The notes beneath the pieces were generated by a model. It had not been told where the DNA came from. It worked only from the letters and a program-made list of their open reading frames with translations, and did no database searches. From NCBI GenBank assembly GCA_001579985.1, contig LRSR01010869.1:1-24364 (forward strand): a stretch of 24,364 nucleotides of DNA, read 5' to 3'. The DNA comes from Hypsibius dujardini. Taxonomy: Eukaryota; Tardigrada; Eutardigrada; Parachela; Hypsibiidae. Of the stretch, positions 1-11,197 are shown in pieces; the first letter of the stretch is position 1; each line of letters opens with the position of its first letter. Made by a program: the position numbers and the translations under genes.

Positions 1-39
1 ATAATCCCTCTTAAACATTTGTTCCTTTCGTTTGTTTAC

Positions 40-3000
40 ATGCAACTAAAAACTTATTATGCAGTTAACGTGTCCCATGTCGTCGGCGGAATAACTACCA
101 CCCGAGTCTTAGCGCCCCTGGAGGTCGTTTTGCATGAACTTGGCCAGCTGATCGACTACAACTGTAAACCGGATGGCAATTGTCTTTTCCGGGCACTCTC
201 CATGTTGCTGCACGGAACTGAAGATCGTTGGGACGAAGTCAAGGCTCAAATACTCTCTTACGCCGCAACCAGACCCGACTGGCTGATGCAGTTCTTTGAC
301 AACAGTATCTCCGCCGACAATGACGCAGACGACCGTACTTTCGTAAAGTTCCTTCGGGACCTCGGCACCGCTAATGCATGGGGTGGGGAGCACTGCATCG
401 GCATTGCATGCCGGTTGTTCAAGATTAATATCTGGACCTTTTCCCACGCTCATTGGGAAATCCAAGCCCATCGAGACCCGGTTGATAACCGCCAGAAGTC
501 AACGTCAACTTGGGTGGATAACGCCCTGGTTGGAGGGGATGTTGCTGGTCAGCCATACGCGCTGCTCATCTACAAGAACGCTTGTCATTATCACGCTGCC
601 GTTCGCAATCCCCTGCTTCTTGCCTCATCCACTGCCCGCATTTCAGAGTCATTAACTGTCCCGAAACCTGTCCCACTCGTTAAATCGATTGACAATCCAA
701 AATGCGAGTTTATCCCTGCACCCCTGAGCCATGCACCGTTTTCGAATTCACCATTATCTGCAAAGCTTTTGTTAGATGAGTTACTTGGTAAACCGGCAAT
801 CCTAGAATCAGTTGCGCCTCTAAAACTGTCAGTTGGGATCTCTGGGAATACTCAACTGAATTCTCATTGCCTCTCGTTACCACCCATCTCCACTGCCGCA
901 GTGGATGAAGCTTCCCCGTTCACCGCTTTTTTAGCATCGGATGTTCCTTTTACCCCCAAGTTGAAATCCATGCCGTTTCCTTGGACTGCTGTCCAGAAAC
1001 AGATTCTTCTCGACTGCTATCGAGACGCAGGAGGAGTATGCAAGGGCGAGGCGTTGAAGTTGAAAATGCTCGAACTGTTCCAAGCTCATTATCCGAACTT
1101 CCAGCAGACTGCGGGGACTTTGTTGAAACGGTATTTTGACTTCTCCAAGGAACGGGAAAGAATATCGATTTCTTGTCCGGCAGTTTCGACTTCGATCTCA
1201 GCAGACGCTAACGACGGTATGGATTGTTTATGTTGAGAATATTTTCTTGTTTCCAATTTTCATTTATATATTGAATCGTTTTAGTCACTCAGCTCCGACG
1301 GAAAAAAAGCGTTGCAAAATTTGAGTGGACGGACGAGTCAAAGCAGTGCCTCAGCGGTTTGGTGGCAGAAATGACAGCTACAGTTCCACGCAACGGCAAG
1401 GTGTGGCCTGAAGTCCTGAGGCGTTTTCGATCATTTTATCCGGAGTGTGCACTGGCCGACAACTCCATTCGGATTCGTTTTTATGACATCAAAAAGGGCG
1501 CTCAATTTTCTACCGGCGACAACACAGTTCTCTTATGGCAACCTGATATCAACGCCTTCCTTATCGACTGCGCACAAAGAGCCGATGCAGAGGACAGACT
1601 GAATCGCACATTGCTCATGAGTAAAGGAAGGGCCCGAGGCCAAGGGAGCTACCTCAAACTGGTGGCCTGTTTTTTCCAAATAAAGTATCCAGATTTCACC
1701 GCCAACCAGGTAGGAACCAATTTCCACGATTTTGATGTTAACTTGAGTGTGAAAGGGATTAATGTTGCAGATAGTATGCCAGCTTCACAACCTTAAATTT
1801 GTTCGGCTTCCAATCCCTTCAACCCCAACCTCTTGCAAGAGGATGGAGGACATCATGAAGTACTGGCAGTATGGGCATGAAATCTCCACACGTCCCCTCT
1901 TCGAAGCTGTTTGCTTCAACTGCTCTCGAATGATTCGCAAAAAGGAGCGCCGTCGAGTCGCCACGTTTCAGACGGATCAACCGCTAGAGGATGAGGAAAC
2001 CTTGGAGTCAACGGTGCCGATTGAGCAGCATTACGATGCGGCGTATCTGGCTGATGTCAGTTACGTAGCGGTGCAGGGTGGCAATGGCCTACCTAGAACC
2101 TTTTACGTCTGCGAGCGTTGCCGGAAGTTTTCCAATCTTCCAAGTGCTGATACTCCGCTAAAGTTGTTCGATATCACCAAATTTGACCGAGCGAAGCTAC
2201 GTCCCGAACCAGATGTGAGGTTAAGTTGCTTTTTATGCTTTATTAGAGTTCTTACGGTTGTTTTGTAGGCTTTGCGCTGCCTTAACGGGTACGTCAAAGG
2301 TCAGATTCAACCATGCGGACTCTTCTCAGTGCGAATCAAGAAAGCATCAGGCAGAACCTTTGAACACAGGCGCGGAGAAGTGAATATTCTCCCGAAGCTG
2401 GTTTCACATTACATGGACATGTTCGCCATCATGTTCGAGAAGGAGCCAGCTGCGGTTTCGGAAAACGTGCAGGCGGGTGATAAACGGAAAATGACGCAAA
2501 GCGCGGTGGATCAGCTCACAATTAAAAACGCATTGCGTTTCCTCCGGGAGCATAATCACCTCTTCAAGAGTCTGTACGCGCAGTGTGAGACTCTCTACCG
2601 ATTTGTTCCGAATGAAGGAGTTCAGTCAATCAAGGTGCGCATCTCGTTTAATATTTCGCGTTGAATTCGGAAGTTCATCCGTTTTCTGATATCATAGATT
2701 GTTGGTGGTTACGTATCTCGCCCAGCCGATTTGAAGAAGAGTGCCGCTGATGTGATCGGGGATGCTGAAGAGATGGTGCTGCTTGCGCCGCATGGGGAAA
2801 TCGCTGCAGCAGACCACCCGATGGATGAGGTGAACTACGGCATCGTGCATCCGAAAAACAGCGGCGTGCCAGATATGGTGCGAGTTGCCTACGGATCAGA
2901 GTATTTGGAAGAAAAGGTCTGGGCGCACATCTTCTGGCAGGGTACCGGTGGATTTTATAAGAAGACTGCTGCTGCAGCTGGCTGGAGTCGGCGCGATTAC

Positions 3001-6000
3001 GTCAAATATCGACTGCTGATGGTAATATTTAGCTTGTCTTTTTACGCTGATTTGAGGTCTGACGCCGTAAATGTTTCAGTTGCATCCAGCTTTCCGTGAT
3101 GAGCCCGCGTGGATCTTCTATCAAACCGATCAGCTGATCAAGGAGCAGATTCTCAACTATAACATGAACACCGTCAAAGTCGCCGATTTAGTTAATCCTT
3201 TGTCCAAAGAAGACATAGAAAGACAGGAGAAGGATCCCTACAAACGCTTCGGAGCCAACATGCCAGCCAACCTGCCCAACAGCCGGCCATTTATGTCCTC
3301 CAAATGTCTCGACCTAAAAGCTCTGGCTAAGCTTTTAGGAGAACCTGCCCGTCTCATCACCCTTACGCAGAACGACGACTGGTTGGAGTTGCTTGCTTGT
3401 ACGCAGCCGCATGAGATGCCCGGTGAACGACCCCAAGCACGAAAGCACGACCGGAAGTGGCGGAAGCGTTCGAGGACCATTCCCACGTCTAACTTCGATC
3501 CCAAGTGCACTAAAGAAGATCCGAAATTGAAGGAGAAGATCAACGAACTTAGTAAGCGCTTAAACAGGTTTTTCGAGCTCGATATTCTCCTGATTGATTT
3601 GCTCAATATGCTGCAGAAAAAATTCACGGTGTGCAATTTCCGGTGGAGATGGTTGAGACATTTTGCCATCGTTTTGAGGGCTTCATGGACCGCTTCATTC
3701 GGACGGAGAACAACGTTTTCGGACGGGTGAAGGACTGGTGGTACCGAATGGAATACCAAAAGCGCGGCGGCATTCATATTCATATGGTAATATGGTGGGA
3801 TGAGGAGAGGTCGCCGAAGGAGCAGAAGATCTCGGCTGAGATGCCGCGCTTCAAAGACCCCAACGATCCAACAAAGCCCCATCCGATGAATGATTTATGG
3901 CGAGAAGCGGTGCTGCAGACCCAGATTCACCACTGTTTCGATAGTCGCTGCCTCCGTGGGCCTGGCAGAACCCGTCTTAAAAACTGCAAATACGGCTTCC
4001 CCTTTGATTTGTGTCTCGAGGAGCGGCTGGATAAGACAGGCATCCGGTACGAATATCCACGGTCTGACATCGAGGACGTCTCCGTTTCCCCCTATGTCCT
4101 TGAGCTTCTGCTGTACTGGCAAGGTCACGTCAACGTTCAGCGCGTCACAAAACACGGCTGGGAGATGTACCTGGCGAAGTACATCGCGAAGTGCGAATCC
4201 GCGGAAGACATCCAGCTGGTGAAGATTTCTCCCGGTACCATTTTTTTTTAAACATTAGCGAGTGACTCATTTTTCAGATGTTATCTTTCTGTCTCTAGCG
4301 CTGGGCGGCGAGAAACGTGCTCCCCCGTCAGATGCTGCTGTAGTGCCCGCGGACGGTAAGGACAATTCGGCAAATGCCCAGCCTGTCCTCCCTGATCAAA
4401 ATGACGAGCCTCCTCCTGAAAAGGTCCCGTACGGTCGGGTGACCAAAGACGACAGCGACGTCAAGAGGTTTCTCAAGTTGCGCGTCGTCAACATCCTGGA
4501 GGCCGTCATGCTGTGTTTCGGCTATCCCCAAGTTGGTTGCAGCCGCCTAATCATCTTCCTACCAATCGACATTGTCCCGGCGAGCCGCGTTGTCATGAGG
4601 AAGAAGCACAGAGAGGCAGCCAAGGGCGATTCCCCCTATTACGACACCAAGCTAGATAAGTACTTCTCACGGTCCGAGCTGCTGGAGGATGTCACTTATC
4701 AGCAATACTTTGAGCAGGTACTTTCTGGCTTTCACTTAGTGCTTTTCGTTTGTAATTATTGACAGTGTGTTCATAGTACTATGTCAAGTACGACAAGAAG
4801 CTTGCACCCGAAGAGCCAGATGATTATGCTCGGGAGGATGAAGAGGAGACTATGCGGAAGAATAACCCGACCTTTTTCGTTGACCAAACTGCTGCAAAAC
4901 GGAAGTGGGTCCGGCGAGCAAATCCTGCCCGCTACGCCATTGGTCGCTTTCGGTACTTTGCTCCGCATGGTGACAACGTGGAGTCGTATTGCCTCGTTAA
5001 GCTTCTCAGGGCAAAACCGGCTCGTCGATCTACAGTGGAGGGCTGGATCGCAGAGTTCGGGAGCTACCTCTCTGCATGTGTGCATCTGGGACTGGTTGAA
5101 AAGGGCGCAGAAGCACTGCATTTCCTCGAGGAGTGTGCGATGGAAGGATTTGGCGACCTTCGGCTCAGAGAAATGGTGCAACGTTTCAAGGAGCAGGGGT
5201 GGCTGGAGGATCCCGACATTGATGGCCTCTTGGAAACCTTGGCTCCGGCCCACCGGGCAATTCGGAAGGCCAGGGAAGACGTCATTGCACAAGTTGCCGC
5301 TGACGCTGCCGAAATGGAGAAGGAAGTGGAGTAAGTGCCTATCAAAATTTCTCAAGTTGTTCTAGTCACATTTTGTCATCTTAATGACAGGACCATTCCG
5401 CTCGATGATTTCTTGAACAACATGACACCTTCTCAGCGCTCCGCTTTCACCTACGCCACGGACAAATGGGAGGCAGGTCAGCCGGTCCGCCTTCTGATTA
5501 CCGGCGGGGCAGGAGTAGGAAAGAGCTATCTTTTGAAGGCTCTGGTGGCTTGGTTGCGTGACAGACACATCACATTTGCCAAGTGTGCCACCACCGGCAT
5601 TGCTGCTCATCTCATCGGCGGCCGCACAGTTCACAACTTTCTCGGCATGGACTTTGAATTCAAGTCACGAATCCAGCATGGCACCTTTCAAGCTAAGGCG
5701 TTGTCAGACACGCAAGTGGTTTTTGTTGACGAGGTCAGCATGATGCCGCGTGAGGCGCTCACGATGCTGGACGAGACATTGCGAGAGTTCAACAACCAAA
5801 ACAACGGCGCTCCATTTGCTGGAAAATCCATCGTACTCCTTGGAGATCCAGCGCAGCTTCAAGCTGTGGGAAAGCATATCTGGCGAGAAGACCAGTTCAG
5901 AATTTTCCAGGTGGTTGTTCTCCGTGAAGTGAAGCGTCAGAGCGATACCCCTTTCATCGAGCTTCTCAACCGCATGCGTCTGGGAAACCTCACCGATGCC

Positions 6001-8560
6001 GACATGCAGATGTTAGCAACACGCCTCATCACCCGCGAGAAGTTGATTGACCTGGACATGACGCGTGGAGCGGTGCTTTTTCCTTTCCGGAAGGAAAAGA
6101 ACGCCTACAACGTAGATGTGCTCGGCCGACTCCACTTATCCCACTATCGGGCAGTCGACAGGGAAGCAAATGGAGACGTTGTAACGTCGGCGTTGTCCAG
6201 GGAATACTTCGCGCTCATGGAGAAGCGGGGAAGAATTCCAGCGGCGTGTCTCAGCTTGAGGGTAGGCACCAAGCTGATGCTGCTTCGCAACCTTCCAAAC
6301 GGGCAAGCAAACTTTGGCTGGGTCAACGGCGCCATGTGCATCGTGGAGGAGCTGACTGATGACTGCATCATCGTCTACATGCAGAGTCATCCCAAACGGC
6401 GCCTGCCCTTCAAACGACTTCAACATGACCTGCCAAGTAATCGAGGACCCAAGTCACAGCGGTGGCAGTTTCCTTTTGACCTCGCCTACGGTTGCACGGT
6501 CCACAAGGCGCAGGGCCAGTCACTCACGCCCTGCGTCTATGACGGTGAGCGCCAGGCCTTCTCTGGTGGTGGATACACCGCCTGCTCACGGGCAACTGCA
6601 TTCCAGCAGTTATATTTCCTGTCCGTTGGAAAGAAAGAGCAGTACTTTCTCCTGCCTCAACTGAAGCAGCTTCTGTTGTGGATGGACTTTTACGACATCG
6701 GTAGGGGGTGGGATGAAAAGCGAGAAAGGGCAGTGATACCATTTGTTCCCTATCCCAAGCCCGGCTTCAAGAAGATAGGGCTGCAAACTGCGCGGCCAAC
6801 AAAGAACGCCGGCACGGCCAGTTTCATAGTTCCCCCCGAAATTGATCCGGAGGACGAAGAGGATTTCGTTGACGAATTCCACCCCGAGTTGCTAATAATG
6901 GAGTCCTGTAGTGTTGTTGAGGATGGGGATCTGCTGGCAGTGTTGGCTGCGATTCACCTTCTTCCGCTGCCGTCATCGGTTGATGCTCGGTCGTCAGTCA
7001 TCAAGAACGCTGAATACATGTCCACCGTTTCTGAGGTCTGTTAGTCCGGGCTATTTGTTTGCATTCCATAAAACGTGTATCACTTCTTCTCAGGTACTTC
7101 GCGGGTATGCGGACGTTCTTGATGGCATTCGCCGAAAGGTGCAAGAGTCCGCCGCGTACTTCAACATCATCACACAAAAGCAGCAGATTGATAGAGCAGC
7201 TCTGAAAGGCATGGTGCTTTGGATGCAAAAATGCCACCTGCCTCTGACAACCTTGGGCGACGGGCATTGTCTCTTCCGTGCTTTGTCTTGGACATTATTT
7301 GGTCATCAGGATGGTCATCTCCGTTTACGTCTATTGTCCATCAGCGTGATTGCTGAGCATGATGCCTATTTTTTCACCTACCGTCGGCTGCTTAGCATGA
7401 AGGAAGACTTTTCCCTTCCGGAGATGATCCACCACACCTCCAACAGTTCTCCTACCTTCGACAACGGATGGGGAAATGCGTACAACATCAAGTCTATTGC
7501 ACTCGCCGCGCAGCGAAAAATCTTCGTGTACGGACCTGTCAACCGACTGGATCCTCGGTTTCACGACAAGCTTACCCTCTTCCAGGTGTGTCATGCTTTC
7601 TTATTCTACTTGTCCGGCCGTTCTAATTTATAAAACTTTCAGACGTTGGCCCGAGCTGCTCATGAGAGCGAGTGTCCGCATAAGGCGTTTTATCCGGCGG
7701 AGAAGTATCAAAACTCAAACAGGAGGTCTCTCTGCATCATGCTGCTGGGTGAGCGGCAATTTGCGCATTACGTCGGCATTCTTCCGCGACACTGGTCTCT
7801 GCGAGAATCGCCGGAATTTGCTGTCACCAGACGTTACGACGTCAGTGTGGGCAGCCGGTTAGACTGGGGTTATGTGAGTTCCGATGATGACGACAACGGC
7901 TTCCCAAGGGCATCCAAGAAACGGACAGTCTCCCATCTCTCTACACCCGTCAGGAATCCTACAAAGCGAACAGCAACTCTCAAGCGAACGCCCGTCCAGG
8001 ATTTTGGTGAGGGTAAACGTTCTATGTCACCCACTGAAGCTTCCCCGAACCCAAAGAAGAAGTGCGCTCTCCTTTCTGCTGGAAAAGGTACTAAAGGCTA
8101 CAGTAATATTAGGTCAATTCAATTCAAGTCACCGTACAGCCATGCGCATTTATATTCGGTTTCAGAGGGTGATCAAACGTTGCTCTTCGATTTCTCGAAT
8201 GAGGAGGAATCACGTGTGCTTGTTGATTATCCTTGCCAACAGCTGGAATTGGCCACGATGAATCTGCTCAGCCAAGATGCCGCGGGGGACGAGAGTGACA
8301 TTGAGCTTGGCAATCCCGTCGGTAGACGACATCGGATTATCGTGGATTACGACGACTGGGACGAGCAGTTTGAGGAGGAAGAGCCCTTCAAACCGTCGAA
8401 AAATCTGCCTGAACAATCCATTCTCGTCATTAAGCCTTTCATCGAACTGCCACCGGCATGCTACGACTTGGAGGAACCTACTTTATCACCGGATTTCAAC
8501 CTATCCGACATTACTGCCGAACTGGAAAACGCCCCTCTCCCTGATTGTGATGCCGACTGA
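40..8560 (+). CDS. OTU-Rep-helicase-OTU Helitron polyprotein (12 exons, about 2,617 aa)
   Basis: Exons inferred from GT/AG sites and phase: 40-1216, 1285-1709, 1771-2214, 2269-2634, 2698-3021, 3080-3551, 3617-4234, 4299-4717, 4777-5330, 5391-7035, 7094-7585 and 7643-8560. They sum to 7,854 nt, divisible by three, with no internal stop. Introns are 54-68 nt, mostly phase 0. Domain order: OTU protease (about residues 35-195), three W/YP helical modules, CxxC fingers (1912-1923 and 2110-2121), Helitron N-terminal block, HUH-Y2 nuclease, Pif1-like helicase, second OTU, and a basic then acidic tail. The frame change near 3550-3620, which looks like a frameshift, is removed by an intron at 3552-3616 (donor GTAAGC, acceptor CTGCAG). 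The start is uncertain: ATG at 40 is the first in frame, but TATTATGCAG at 55-64 could be an acceptor of an upstream exon. The 4235-4298 intron could instead end at 4277 in the same phase. Confidence 0.8.
145..612 (+). other. N-terminal OTU cysteine protease domain (OTU1)
   Basis: The signature DGNCLFRALS places the nucleophilic Cys at 181-183 (about residue 48), and YHAAVRNP supplies the partner His at 592-594 (about residue 185). The spacing and flanking Asp-Gly-Asn fit the OTU family, whose members cleave ubiquitin or process polyproteins. Both catalytic residues are present, so activity is plausible. Whether it acts on ubiquitin or cuts the transposase is not shown by sequence. Confidence 0.85.
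970..1809 (+). other. Three tandem W/YP helical modules, likely DNA-binding
   Basis: Three segments of 55-70 residues share a Trp near the start, a Leu-rich helix, then F-x3-YP followed by a further helix. Copy 1 is at about 976-1155 (FPWTAVQKQ ... HYPNFQQTA), copy 2 at about 1320-1500 (FEWTDESKQ ... FYPE) and copy 3 at about 1530-1809 (LLWQPDINA ... KYPDFTANQ). Copy 3 is completed only when the intron at 1710-1770 is removed, which supports that splice. The pattern resembles Myb/SANT or other tri-helical DNA-binding modules; that assignment is inference. Confidence 0.5.
3281..4234 (+). other. HUH-Y2 Rep nuclease domain
   Basis: The block starts with the RPFMSSK and RLITLTQNDDW segments that correspond to the Helitron Rep N-terminal motif, continues through FGRVKDWWYRMEYQKRGGIH to the HUH motif HIH (about residues 1123 and 1125), and ends in MYLAKYIAK with tyrosines at about residues 1254 and 1258, spaced Y-x3-Y. 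In the family these tyrosines nick DNA and carry the 5'-phosphotyrosine intermediates. The motif order and spacing match Helitron Rep, and the required residues are all present. Confidence 0.9.
5391..6642 (+). other. Pif1-like superfamily 1 helicase domain
   Basis: Walker A reads GGAGVGKSY with its Lys at 5521-5523, followed by CATTGIAAHLIGGRTVH, Walker B VVFVDEVSMM, motif III LLGDPAQLQAV and the C-terminal motifs YGCTVHKAQGQSL and YTACSRAT. This is the complete Pif1/RecD-like set that unwinds DNA with 5'-3' polarity in Helitron transposition. It sits on a single 1.6 kb exon with no break. A host PIF1 is unlikely because the domain is spliced to an upstream Rep nuclease. Confidence 0.93.
7094..7830 (+). 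other. C-terminal OTU cysteine protease domain (OTU2)
   Basis: The sequence LGDGHCLFRALSWTLFG gives an OTU Cys box with its Cys at 7268-7270 (about residue 2207). After the intron at 7586-7642, FAHYVGILPR gives a candidate catalytic His at 7766-7768 (about residue 2354). The intervening FDNGWGNAYNIKSIALAAQ resembles the Trp-Gly and Leu/Ala-rich helix region found between Cys and His in OTU1 (AWGGEHCIGIACRLF). It is only distantly similar to OTU1, so a recent duplication looks unlikely. Confidence 0.8.
7840..8560 (+). other. Charged, low-complexity C-terminal tail of the transposase
   Basis: After OTU2 the last exon encodes a K/R/S/T/P-rich stretch with nuclear-localisation-like clusters (SKKRTV, NPKKKC), then a strongly acidic segment (DYDDWDEQFEEEEPF), ending at a TGA at 8558-8560. 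No fold is recognised. Its reading frame is open to the end, which argues against decay. Confidence 0.6.
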
Positions 8561-8970
8561 TCTGCGAAGGGGTCGTTCATGCCTCCCGCCCACATGTTAC
8601 GTTCTGTTGTCGAGGCAATGTTATCAAGTTCCCATTAGACGCACGTTCCAGCTTCCGCATTGCGAAGGGCGTTTAGTTTACGGTTTCTCAGTAACAAGTG
8701 TACATATTTCAGTTTCTTCTTTGTTCATTTGAACGGCCTGAAAATTCGTCACACTTCAGTGCCTTCTTTCAAAAAATTACGCTTCTGTTTTTGCACAACA
8801 ATCATCATTTTTCACAAAATAACTACCGAAAGAAAATCGGACAAACACTGTTACATATTATTGGTTCCCCCTAACCTTCTAAAGGTGCGGGGGCCCACTT
8901 TGCTCTTACCATCGGTAAAAGCCAAGTCTTGTAAGGCTCACAATTCCAGTCCTAATATCAAAAGTACACA

Positions 8971-9294
8971 TAGCTCCGCCCCTTCGTTGCCGAGAAATGC
9001 TTTCATTGATCCCCAGACGATTTCAATGCAATTCTCAATGGGGAATTATTAAAAAAAATTTGTATGTCTAAGAAATGTTATAATGCTGCGTTCCACGGCA
9101 TGGAAACTTCGCTAATATTTTTACAGTTTTTTTTTGATAAATTCCAAGCACTGCGCGGGCATTGCCAATAATCACTACAAAATTAATCTAGAGATTGAAA
9201 GGAGGTTTTTTTTTCTGGCACTCACCGATTCCAAATTCAATTGGCGATCGATCGGCGTGAGCAGAAAAATGTGTCGAAACGAGGGGGCGGAGTT
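8971..9294. repeat. Inverted CTCCGCCC-ended element, about 320 bp
   Basis: AGCTCCGCCCC at 8972-8982 faces GGGGGCGGAG at 9283-9292. The flanks inside are also related in inverted orientation (CGAGAAATGC near 8991 against GCAGAAAAATGTGTCGA near 9261). The right arm resembles the arms of the foldback at 19545-19739, so these are copies of one dispersed sequence. Element type unknown; a small non-autonomous transposon is likely. Confidence 0.5.
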
Positions 9295-9347
9295 TCGGGC
9301 CATTTTTAAAATCACACTGACTAGTGACCAGGCGTCTCACTTCAAGT

Positions 9348-9406
9348 TAAATTAAAAACTAAATTAAAAATTAAATTAAAAATTAAATTAAAAATTAAAT
9401 TAAAAT
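9348..9406. repeat. 12-bp tandem repeat TAAATTAAAAAT, about 5 copies
   Basis: Five near-identical units run without gaps; the first differs by one base and the last is one base short. A simple AT-rich minisatellite about 210 bp upstream of the IFT52 start. Confidence 0.9.
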
Positions 9407-9619
9407 AGAAAGCTGATTTAAGCTATTTTAAAATTTAAATCACTAGTAGTATATGAATTAATATAAACAACACGGCATACCGCATATTGTAGACCAGTAA
9501 AAAGTAACCATGCCGACCGAACACACAATCCGCAGTTCTGGCTGAAACTTCGAACCATCAGCTGTTCCAAACTTCGAAATGAACGAGCAAAAGTATCAGT
9601 ACGAAAAAAAGTATACTTT

Positions 9620-11147
9620 ATGTTTCAAGATATGGCGTATCTTCAACAACAACCGCTCATCGTCTTCCTCACGGGCAAAGACGAACCCTTCACGCCCTCA
9701 TCCGGCTACACCAAATGGTGCCACCACCTCCAACACACCTTCCACGTCGCCGTCCAGTCCGCCCACCTCGAGGACCTCGATCCGGACGACCTGGAACGCA
9801 TCACCCTTATCGTCATCGCCGGACCGCGACGACCCTTCCACCAAACCGAAATAGACGCCCTCCACACGTTCCGCCAACAGGGCATCGCGCTCCTGCTGCT
9901 GCTGGGCGAGGGCGGAGAACTCGACGTACCCACCAATCTCAATGAATTCCTCGAGCAAGCCGCCTCGGGATTGTCCTTCGCAGGGGATCGGGTCCTCCGC
10001 AGGAGATGGTACAAGAACTACTTCCACCCCAAACAGGCCGTCATAACGGACGGTTCCATAGCCGGTTCGCCGTTCGTGTTCCCCGAGGTGAGCGGCGGTT
10101 CCGCTACAACAGAACGGAATTCGAACAGAACTCCTCTGTTGAAGTTAGGAACCGGTTCGCCGATGTTCGTTGTTCCTGACACAACCGCAGAACTCTTTGC
10201 TAGCAGCACAGAACGGAATTCGAACGCTGTTCCCGTGCTGACGCCAAGAAACGGTTCGCCGTTCGGTATTCCCAAAGTGAACGCAGAATTTAGTTCCATT
10301 TCAGTGGAACAAAAGGCGAACGCTGTTCGGTTAGGAACGTCAGGAAACAGTTCGCCATTGTTCGTTGTTCCCGAAGCGAACATAGAGTTCCTTTACCCGT
10401 TCGGTTGCTCCATCGAAGTGGAACGTCAAACGAACGCGGTTCCCTTACTGACGTGTGGAAGCCAGTGCGATCCCCATCAGCGCCCTATCTGTGCGATGTC
10501 GATGTCTGATCCGTCGAATTGGGGAAGTATTGTCTGTTTCGGNNNNNNNNNNNNNNNNNNNNNNNNNNNNNNNNNNNNNNNNNNNNNNNNNNNTCGCCCT
10601 CTTGTCTGGATTGATGACCGTTTGTCTGAGTCCCGCGGGGGAGTTACGGCGAAGATTCCCACGGATGCCCGGTGCAGAGGTAATTCCAAGGAGAGCGATA
10701 AGAGGGAGATGGACAATGAGGCCAGCGTTCGCATTGGAGGATATTTTCGCGGTGAGAACAGTAGATGAACATATGGAGCGGATAAAGTGTTCAGGTGATG
10801 GGGATTTAATGGAGAGCCTGTGGTTGGAGATGGAGATAGAGCGCGTGGCGCGAGAGCTGAATGTAGCGTGGAATTTGGATGAGAAGAAGCCGTTGATTGT
10901 AACGGAGTTGGAGGGTCACTTGCCGGACTTGGAGGTGAGGATTTTCGATCCGGTGGTTCGGCTGCCGGGGGAACCGACGTTGCCGTTGTATGACCTTGAT
11001 GAGGACTTGGTGACGTGGGAAGAACGAATGAAACAACTGGCCTCTGAAGGTACAATATGTCAAGCTGTCTGTCTGACAGTCGCGATCTGTCTATGTGTCT
11101 GTGTATGTCTGTCTGTCTGTATGTCTGTATATCTGTCTGTCTGTGTA

Positions 11148-11197
<50 letters not shown>

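Larger units (their letters stand above)
1..8560 (+). mobile_element. Helitron-class rolling-circle transposon with two OTU domains
   Basis: The whole left third encodes one Helitron-type RepHel protein. Hallmarks seen are the HUH metal-binding motif (HIH at 3775-3783), the paired tyrosines of a Y2 nuclease (4168-4170 and 4180-4182), and a Pif1-family helicase with Walker A, Walker B and the late motif HKAQGQS. Helitrons transpose by rolling-circle replication through a single-stranded intermediate. I could not place the termini: the 5' end probably lies left of the window and no convincing subterminal hairpin plus CTRR end was found to the right of the stop codon. No apurinic-type endonuclease domain, as carried by many Helentrons, was recognised. 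All coding motifs appear intact, so the copy may be recent or active, or may be under host selection. Confidence 0.9.
8561..9619. other. AT-rich non-coding interval after the transposon
   Basis: This 1.06 kb has no ORF that looks coding. It holds short AT-rich runs, an inverted CTCCGCCCC/GGGGGCGGAG pair and a 12-bp tandem repeat, listed separately. It should contain the Helitron 3' end and the IFT52 promoter, but neither was located. Confidence 0.5.

Noticed and set aside
3598-3616. Frameshift or pseudogene lesion in Rep
   Set aside because: A phase-consistent 65-nt intron with good donor and acceptor explains the change of frame.
7094-8560. Apurinic-like endonuclease domain expected in a Helentron
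   Set aside because: No endonuclease motifs were seen; the region after the helicase is OTU plus a charged tail.
8561-9050. Helitron 3' terminus (hairpin plus CTRR)
   Set aside because: No stem-loop followed by CTRR within 15 nt was convincing; the end needs alignment of several copies.
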